DNA from: Streptomyces dysideae
Lineage (GTDB): Bacteria; Actinomycetota; Actinomycetes; Streptomycetales; Streptomycetaceae
NCBI RefSeq assembly: GCF_001514305.1
Contig: NZ_KQ949080.1
Coordinates: forward strand, 203,057 to 267,056
Direction: 5' to 3'
Length of the DNA stretch: 64,000 nucleotides
Each line of letters opens with the position of its first letter. Position 1 is the first letter of the stretch. The notes under the pieces were generated by a model. The model worked only from the letters and a program-made list of their open reading frames with translations, was not told where the DNA came from and did not search any database. A program made the position numbers and the translations under genes. Positions 59,189 to 64,000 of this stretch are shown here, piece by piece.

Positions 59189-60756
59189 TGCCGCGCCTCC
59201 CTGATCAGTCCAGGAACTGAGGCCGCGTCAGTTGCGGTGAACTCGCGGGGGTCTGCATGCATCCGGGCGTCCGTGTCGAACAGTTCGCGCTCGGCCGGAT
59301 GCAGGATGTGCTGGGTGATGAAGCTCCGGCCTGCGACTTTCCACAGGCCCCGGCCCTTGGTCAGGGCGGACACGGCCTGGGTTTCGATACCGGTCAGGCC
59401 GAGCAGCGACGCGGCTGCGGCGAGCTGGTCGGGCTCCTGGCGGTAGATGATGCGGGTGGAGCAGTCGGCAAGGAGGCCCTCGGCCAGCACCCGGCCGCGT
59501 GAGCCGGCATCGCCCGCGCTCAGGAGATCGCTGAGGCGGTGGATGACCATCAGGTTGGCGATGCCGAGCCCTCGGCTGAGCTTCCACTGGCTCTGCATGC
59601 GCTCCAGCAGGCCGACGTGCCTCATCACGCGCCACGCCTCGTCGTAGATCACCCAGCGTCGGCCGCCGTCCGGGTCGGCGAGCGCGGACTCCATCCAGGC
59701 GCTCGCGCAGGTCATCGCGAGGACCAGCGCGGTGTCGTCGCCCGAGCCGCCCAGGCGGGAGAGGTCGATGGACAGCATCGGGGTGGTTGGGTCGAAGGCC
59801 ACGGTCGAGGGCGCGTCGAACATGCCGCTCAAGTCGCCGTGGACCAGACGGCGCAGGGCATGTGCGAGGTCCTGCGCTGCGGCCCCCATACGCCCGGCCT
59901 GGTCGCCGAGAGCCCGGTCAAGGTGCTCGGGTGAGCCGAGGGTGTGCGCGATCTCGCCGAGCAGGGGCACAGTGCCGCCTGCCTCGGCTTCGGTGACGAC
60001 CAGGTCCAGCGCGAGATCGAGAGCCGTGTGTTCCATCGGCTGGAGATCGCGCTTGAGCACGGTGCGCGCGAGGCCGGCCAGGAGCAGGAGACGGCGCTTG
60101 CGGACCTCGGTCGACCAGTCGTCCTCGCTCACCGAGGCGGGCCGGGCCGGGGCATCCAGGGGGTTCAGCCTGCCCGGGAGCCCCGGCCCCAGCGCGATGC
60201 TGTAGCCGCCGAGAGCCTGCGCGACGGCCGTCCACTCGCCCTTGGGGTCGCAGGGCACGTAGACCCGGTAACCGTGGGCGATCGCCCGGGTGGCGATGGA
60301 CTTGGCCAGCGCGGACTTGCCCATGCCGATGATCCCGGCCAGGACTGCGTTGGGGTTGGTGAAGCCCTCGATCCGGCCGCTGCTGTAGAGCGAGAACGGG
60401 TCGTAGCAGAACGCGGCCTCCGCGTGGACGTCGCGGCCGATGAAGATGCCCTCGGCGCCCAGTCCGCCCTCGGCGAGGAAGGGATAGGCCCCGGACACGG
60501 TGGCGGTGGTCATCCGGTGGGCGGGCAGGCGGAGCTTGCCGCCGCGTGCCGAGGAGGAGCCGGGGCGTCCGGACGGCGGATAGGCCGGCCGCAGCTCCGG
60601 GTCGAGGGCCTCCTCGTCGCGGCGCTTGGGCGGGGCTCCGGCGAGGCGGGCCTGGCGCCGGGCCTCGGCGAAACCGGCGCGGGCGGCGCGCTGCTCGGCG
60701 CGCGATGCCTTGCGGGGGACGAACAGGGGGGAGGCGCTGGCGCGGGTGCGGGGCAT
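59185..60756 (-). CDS. VirB4-like conjugation ATPase
   Basis: This 523-residue protein has Walker A GIIGMGKSA (Lys147) preceded by the VirB4-type segment FCYDPFSLYSSGRIEGFTNPNAVL. PCDPKGEW and Walker B RRWVIYDEAWRVM (near residue 372) follow, plus the sensor-like ANLMVIHRLSDLLSAG. That order is the VirB4/TraC-like hexameric ATPase of type IV secretion. It drives pilus-less DNA transfer with the SCO6880-type protein and the coupling protein. The N-terminal 80 residues are Arg/Ala-rich and basic and could bind DNA or membrane. The start codon follows GGAG. Confidence 0.85.
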   Translation of the reverse strand: MPRTRASASPLFVPRKASRAEQRAARAGFAEARRQARLAGAPPKRRDEEALDPELRPAYPPSGRPGSSSARGGKLRLPAHRMTTATVSGAYPFLAEGGLGAEGIFIGRDVHAEAAFCYDPFSLYSSGRIEGFTNPNAVLAGIIGMGKSALAKSIATRAIAHGYRVYVPCDPKGEWTAVAQALGGYSIALGPGLPGRLNPLDAPARPASVSEDDWSTEVRKRRLLLLAGLARTVLKRDLQPMEHTALDLALDLVVTEAEAGGTVPLLGEIAHTLGSPEHLDRALGDQAGRMGAAAQDLAHALRRLVHGDLSGMFDAPSTVAFDPTTPMLSIDLSRLGGSGDDTALVLAMTCASAWMESALADPDGGRRWVIYDEAWRVMRHVGLLERMQSQWKLSRGLGIANLMVIHRLSDLLSAGDAGSRGRVLAEGLLADCSTRIIYRQEPDQLAAAASLLGLTGIETQAVSALTKGRGLWKVAGRSFITQHILHPAERELFDTDARMHADPREFTATDAASVPGLIREARQ

Positions 60757-60783
60757 GAACGATTCTCCAGACGGGAGGCAGAG

Positions 60784-61236
60784 TCAGTGGCGGACGAGGC
60801 CGGTGAACGGGGCGTGGAGGTCGGCCGGGGTGGTACGGCGTCGGACCAGGTGCGCGGTGCGCTGGTGGCGCTGGCAGATGGTCAGTTCCGGTGCGTCTTC
60901 TGGCAGGCCGGCCTGGCACGCCTCGCGGTCGGGGACCTCGCCGGAGTCCGGCCGGGGGGCCGCGTGGTAGGCGGCGTGGACGTGGTCGGCGGCCTGCCAG
61001 ATCCGGGTGCGGGCGGCGCTGAGCTGGTCGCCCTCGATCGGCACGAGACGGCCTGTGCGGGCGGCGTGGGCATCGAGCAGGCCGAGCAGCGAGATGAGGT
61101 GGGCGTGCAGGGCGTCGAGCTCGGCGCGGGTGGTGACGAGAGGACCGCCTGGCACGTTGAGCGCGCGGTGGAAGTCGAGCGCGGCGGTGGCGAAGGGCAC
61201 GAAGTCCTGCGCGGTCGGGCTGGCGGTGCGGGACAT
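60784..61236 (-). CDS. Hypothetical protein, DUF6238-like
   Basis: This 150-residue protein sits between the SCO6880-like and VirB4-like genes. It has VPFATAALDFHRALNVPGGPLVTTRAELDALHAHLISLLGLLDAHAART, then ARTRIWQAADHVHAAYH, and a His/Cys-rich end with ELTICQRHQRTAHLVRR. The pattern fits the small DUF6238 family of Streptomyces transfer regions. The ATG is preceded by GGAAAG 8-10 bases upstream. The sequence gives no enzymatic clue; conserved position suggests a structural role in the channel. Confidence 0.65.
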   Translation of the reverse strand: MSRTASPTAQDFVPFATAALDFHRALNVPGGPLVTTRAELDALHAHLISLLGLLDAHAARTGRLVPIEGDQLSAARTRIWQAADHVHAAYHAAPRPDSGEVPDREACQAGLPEDAPELTICQRHQRTAHLVRRRTTPADLHAPFTGLVRH

Positions 61237-61270
61237 GGGGGTGCTCTTTCGGAAGGGAGGAGGGCCGGCA

Positions 61271-62743
61271 TCAGACGGCGAGGGCGAGCGGCATGGCGGC
61301 GGCGGTGAACGCTTCGGCCTGCTGCCAGGTCAGCGGCCGGAGGTCGAGCTGGGCGCCGACCGCCGCGGTCTCCACGACCGCGCAGGCGGAACGAAGCTCC
61401 TCCTCGGAGTCGGCCGAGACGGTCAGCAGGCCGGTCAGGGCGACATCCGCGTGGCCCGCGATGAGCTGGCGCTCCCGGGACTTGATGTCCTGGTACTCGA
61501 TGGAGTCCGCTTCGGAGTCGACCTGGCCGCGCCGCGCTCGCTCGGCAGCGTCCGCGATCACGCTGGCCTTCTTGCGCTGGACATCGCGCAGCGCGGCGTC
61601 CAGCCCCTTCGGCTCGTACGACAGCGACAGGGTCCGCCGTACCCCGGCGGTGAACAGGAGCTGGTGCAGGAAGCCCGCCGACGTCTCGGTGCGGGGCCAG
61701 TTCTCCACCCAGTACGTGCAGTGGACGGCGGAGTCGGTCGCGATGTGGTCCGACTTCTCGACGACCACGACCGGGCCGGCCGCGCCTGCGTCGGCCTCGG
61801 GGCGCCCGGAAGAGGACCAACGGTCCAGTGCGGCAAGGGCCTTGGGGTCGTACGCCGTTCGTACGACTGCCGCGATCTCGCGGGCGGTGAGCCAGCCGGT
61901 GGGGTTGAGCCCGGCGGTGCGCGCGGCCTGGTCGAAGGTCGAGGTCAACTGCGCCAGGACGCTGAAGGACCCGGTCAGACCGCCACCGGCCTGGTTGATC
62001 AGGCGTCGCGCGGCCTTGGCGTCCAGCGAGACCGCGACGTACGCCTCGTGCGGAGCAGCGGCCGGGCCAGCGCTCTGGATCAGCTCGCTGTAGACCTGGC
62101 CGGCCACCGGGGCATCGGGTCGGCCGTGCTCCTCCCAGTACCGGCGGAGGGCGTCGCCGGAGTCCGGCACGGTGCGCTCGATCACCTGGATCCGGGCGAC
62201 CTGGCCGGTGCGGGCCAGTGCGGCGAGGGCACGGCCCCAGCCGTTGACGTTGGCGTTCTGGGTGCCCGGGTCGAGCAGCGCGTAGGCGCGCGAGGACACC
62301 TTGACGACGGCGGTCAGCGTGCCGGCGTGGGGATCGTGGACCGCGCCGTACCGGCGGTCGGGTGCGGTGGCCACGCGCAGGCTGGCGGCGGTTCCGGGCA
62401 GGTGGAGGAGTCCTTCGCGGCCCGGTCGGCGGGAGGGTCGGACGAGCCAGACCAACTGGCCCCGCATCCGGCGGAGCGCATACCGGGTGAAGATCGGCGC
62501 CCAGTCGGCCAGGGCCCGGCCTCGGTAGCGGACGAAGACGAGCAGGGCGATGGCGGCCCACAGCGGGATGAGTTCGAGAGCGCCGACCACGCCACGGGCG
62601 AGGATCACGGCGAGCAGGAGCAGGCCGGTGAGGCTCACGACGATCAGCTGTGGGGCGGTGAGGCCGAGCAGGATGCCGCGCCTGCTGCGGTGCGGGAACT
62701 TCACGGTGGCCGTGGTGGCTTCGGCCTGGCGGTTGTCAGACAT
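61271..62743 (-). CDS. SCO6880-family transfer protein
   Basis: This 490-residue protein has two N-terminal membrane segments (residues about 26-46 and 50-70, LTAPQLIVVSLTGLLLLAVILARGVVGALELIPLWAAIALLVFV), like PrgI-type T4SS proteins. A large soluble domain follows (about 80-490) with no ATPase motif. SCO6880-like proteins accompany VirB4 and VirB6 homologues in Streptomyces elements and are thought to form part of the transfer channel. The gene is upstream of the DUF6238-like and VirB4-like genes. A conserved leader motif lies 39-63 nt before the ATG and a terminator hairpin further upstream separates it from the SCO6881-like gene. Confidence 0.8.
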   Translation of the reverse strand: MSDNRQAEATTATVKFPHRSRRGILLGLTAPQLIVVSLTGLLLLAVILARGVVGALELIPLWAAIALLVFVRYRGRALADWAPIFTRYALRRMRGQLVWLVRPSRRPGREGLLHLPGTAASLRVATAPDRRYGAVHDPHAGTLTAVVKVSSRAYALLDPGTQNANVNGWGRALAALARTGQVARIQVIERTVPDSGDALRRYWEEHGRPDAPVAGQVYSELIQSAGPAAAPHEAYVAVSLDAKAARRLINQAGGGLTGSFSVLAQLTSTFDQAARTAGLNPTGWLTAREIAAVVRTAYDPKALAALDRWSSSGRPEADAGAAGPVVVVEKSDHIATDSAVHCTYWVENWPRTETSAGFLHQLLFTAGVRRTLSLSYEPKGLDAALRDVQRKKASVIADAAERARRGQVDSEADSIEYQDIKSRERQLIAGHADVALTGLLTVSADSEEELRSACAVVETAAVGAQLDLRPLTWQQAEAFTAAAMPLALAV

Positions 62744-62782
62744 GGCGGTTCCAGACAGTGGGAGCGGGCGGGACGAGGCGGA

Positions 62783-62806
62783 GGCGTGGCGCTCTTCTGG
62801 AGGTCA
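62783..62806 (-). promoter_or_regulatory. Shared leader motif upstream of SCO6880 gene
   Basis: On the - strand it begins ATGACCTCCAGAAGAGCGCC. In this copy the frame it opens is a complete 23-codon peptide (MTSRRAPRLRLVPPAPTVWN...) that ends across the ATG of the SCO6880-like gene, which suggests translational coupling. Close copies are at 31621-31644 and 49851-49877. Confidence 0.55.
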
Positions 62807-62836
62807 TCGCAGGACTCCACCCGTGGGGTCGGGGAA

Positions 62837-62868
62837 GGGGGCGGGCTGGAGGGAAGCAGCCCGCCCCC
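62837..62868 (-). terminator. Strong hairpin between SCO6881-like and SCO6880-like genes
   Basis: The perfect 11-bp arms GGGGGCGGGCT (62837-62847) and AGCCCGCCCCC (62858-62868) have a 10-nt loop, just downstream of the SCO6881-like stop on the - strand. There is no T-tract. It may end or attenuate transcription before the SCO6880-like gene. Confidence 0.65.
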
Positions 62869-62878
62869 GAGTGGTGGG

Positions 62879-64000
62879 TCAGGACCCCGACGGCGGCTGG
62901 TCGGGGTAGACCCAGCTCGTCGGAGTCGGGGAGCCGGTCGCCGACGGACCGGTGGAGGGCGGCGATGGTGCGGCGGGACCGCCGGGCGGAGCGGCACCTA
63001 CGCGGGTCAAGCTGCTGCCCGGAATCGACGCGCCAGCGGGCTGAGGGGCGGAGGGAGCGCCCTCGGAGCCTCCTGCTTCGCTGTCGGCAGGTCGTGTGAT
63101 CAGCGCGGGGATGCCGGGGCGCTGGATCAGGGCGCGGCCCTTGTCGCCGGAGGCGTTCGGGTCCTCGCCGTACCGGAAGCGGGTCTGCGGCTTCGGAGGT
63201 CCGGCGTCGATGCCCTCCTTGCTCAGGTTTCCGCCGGTGGGGTTGATGCCGGAGGCGACACCGTCGCTGCCCGCGCCGGGGACCTTGCTCGGCCCCTGCG
63301 GAGCGGGAGTGCCGGTGCTGGCCTGCATCGCGAGGCTACCCGCGGTCTTCGCCGCGCCTGCGGCGACCGCCATGCCGGCGACGCCGGTACGGTGCAGATC
63401 GTCGTGTCCGCCGCCGTCACTCGCCCAGTGGACGAACTTGTAGGTGGCGTACGGGCAGAGCAGGACCAGGACCATCACGACGATGCCGGCCATCGCGTCG
63501 GAGAGGGCGGCCATGCCGTCCGTGGCGTCGGACTTGCCCATGGCCGAGACGCCGATCAGGAAGACCACGGTCATCAGCAGTTTTGACACGACCAGGGTGG
63601 CGGTTGCCTCGATCCAACCCCGCCGCCAGCGCTTGGCGACCTCCCAGCCACCACCGGCTCCGGCGAAGACGGCGAGGGCGACCATGATCAGGACGCCGAC
63701 CTTGCGGGCGACCATCACTCCCCAGTACATGAACGCGCCGATCGCGCAGCCGAAGGCGACCAGGGATGGGATGGTCCAGCCGAGGGCGTACATCGGCCCC
63801 AGCTGGTTGACCTTGATGACGCGGCGGATCGCGTCGTCCACCGAGCTGTTGGCTGCTTGGAACAGGCCGTCGGACAGGGCGTCGACCACCGTGATGGCGA
63901 CGGAGGTGAAGGCGACGGCGCAGAAGGAGAAGAGGACGCCGGTCATCGTGCCGATCGCGGCTTGGGCGAGTGCGCGTTCGTCCCGTCGCCAGGCCGCGAG
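62879..64000 (-). CDS. SCO6881/VirB6-TrbL-like membrane protein (N-terminus cut)
   Basis: The frame stays open at the right window edge, so the protein starts beyond it. The visible 373 residues have five hydrophobic segments (about MTGVLFSFCAVAFTSVAITVV, IPSLVAFGCAIGAFMYWGVMV, VGVLIMVALAVFAGAG, TLVVSKLLMTVVFLIGVSAM, MAGIVVMVLVLLCPYATYKFV). Then comes a Gly/Pro/Ser-rich tail of about 180 residues. That is the VirB6/TrbL plan: polytopic inner-membrane channel components. In SCO6881-type proteins a large tail reaches the cell surface side. It is the first transfer gene of the operon visible here. Confidence 0.75.
   Translation of the reverse strand, partial: LAAWRRDERALAQAAIGTMTGVLFSFCAVAFTSVAITVVDALSDGLFQAANSSVDDAIRRVIKVNQLGPMYALGWTIPSLVAFGCAIGAFMYWGVMVARKVGVLIMVALAVFAGAGGGWEVAKRWRRGWIEATATLVVSKLLMTVVFLIGVSAMGKSDATDGMAALSDAMAGIVVMVLVLLCPYATYKFVHWASDGGGHDDLHRTGVAGMAVAAGAAKTAGSLAMQASTGTPAPQGPSKVPGAGSDGVASGINPTGGNLSKEGIDAGPPKPQTRFRYGEDPNASGDKGRALIQRPGIPALITRPADSEAGGSEGAPSAPQPAGASIPGSSLTRVGAAPPGGPAAPSPPSTGPSATGSPTPTSWVYPDQPPSGS

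Noticed and set aside
1..64000. tRNA, rRNA or CRISPR array
   Set aside because: Read for T-loop-like GGTTCGA segments, long direct repeat arrays and rRNA cores; none was convincing. An attachment site for a tRNA gene, if any, lies outside.

Overview
The window looks like a Streptomyces replicon or a close relative. It is about 70% GC, uses GTG starts freely, and carries Streptomyces-typical families: a WhiB factor, DUF317, DUF2637, DUF4913 and SCO6880/SCO6881-type conjugation proteins. The gene content from about 12.6 kb to the right edge is that of a conjugative element (an ICE or a large, possibly linear, plasmid), flanked on the left by accessory genes. No tRNA, rRNA or CRISPR array was seen. 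All functional names below come from reading motifs, not from database searches.

1-4.2 kb: a tight operon of a histidine phosphatase (cut by the edge), an APH-type kinase, an NAD-dependent epimerase, an S-adenosylhomocysteine-hydrolase-like protein and a KdsB-type CMP-sugar synthetase. It resembles an undescribed small-molecule pathway. 4.6-11.7 kb: loosely organised accessory genes, including a DUF6602 nuclease-like protein, a protein with a recent internal duplication, a P-loop kinase, a PPOX flavoprotein, an ImmA/IrrE metalloprotease, a seven-segment membrane protein and an amidohydrolase.

12.6-20.1 kb: the replication and mobilisation block on the + strand. It has a divergent XRE regulator with a good promoter, a replisome-organiser-like protein, a DnaC/IstB-like ATPase, WhiB, a DUF2637 membrane protein, MobC and a relaxase. 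Two DNA-level signals lie here: about 22 copies of CGGTCA/TGACCG in 0.7 kb, and a strong inverted repeat that is a good oriT candidate. 20.4-24.1 kb: a two-gene Gabija defence system (GajA and GajB).

24.3-31.6 and 44.7-64 kb: a long - strand programme of transfer genes. It includes a VirB6/TrbL-like membrane protein, an SCO6880-type protein, a VirB4-like ATPase, a VirD4/TraG-like coupling protein, a second degenerate relaxase, a protein with two DnaB-N-like domains, and many element-specific hypotheticals. A 35-nt conserved box precedes three of its genes and a shared leader sequence precedes three, hinting at co-regulation.

32.4-44.2 kb: the most striking feature. A Tn554-like, multi-recombinase transposon with 24-bp inverted ends has inserted into a DNA cytosine methyltransferase gene. 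Its two halves lie about 11.8 kb apart and join in register. A second element of about 5.7 kb is nested inside it, splitting its third tyrosine recombinase just after the catalytic arginine box. The inner element brings an integrase, a small HTH protein, a nine-zinc-ribbon recombinase-like protein, and cargo: TetR, an NTF2/SnoaL-like protein and a heavy-metal-binding HMA protein. Removing the outer transposon would make the - strand transfer programme continuous again.
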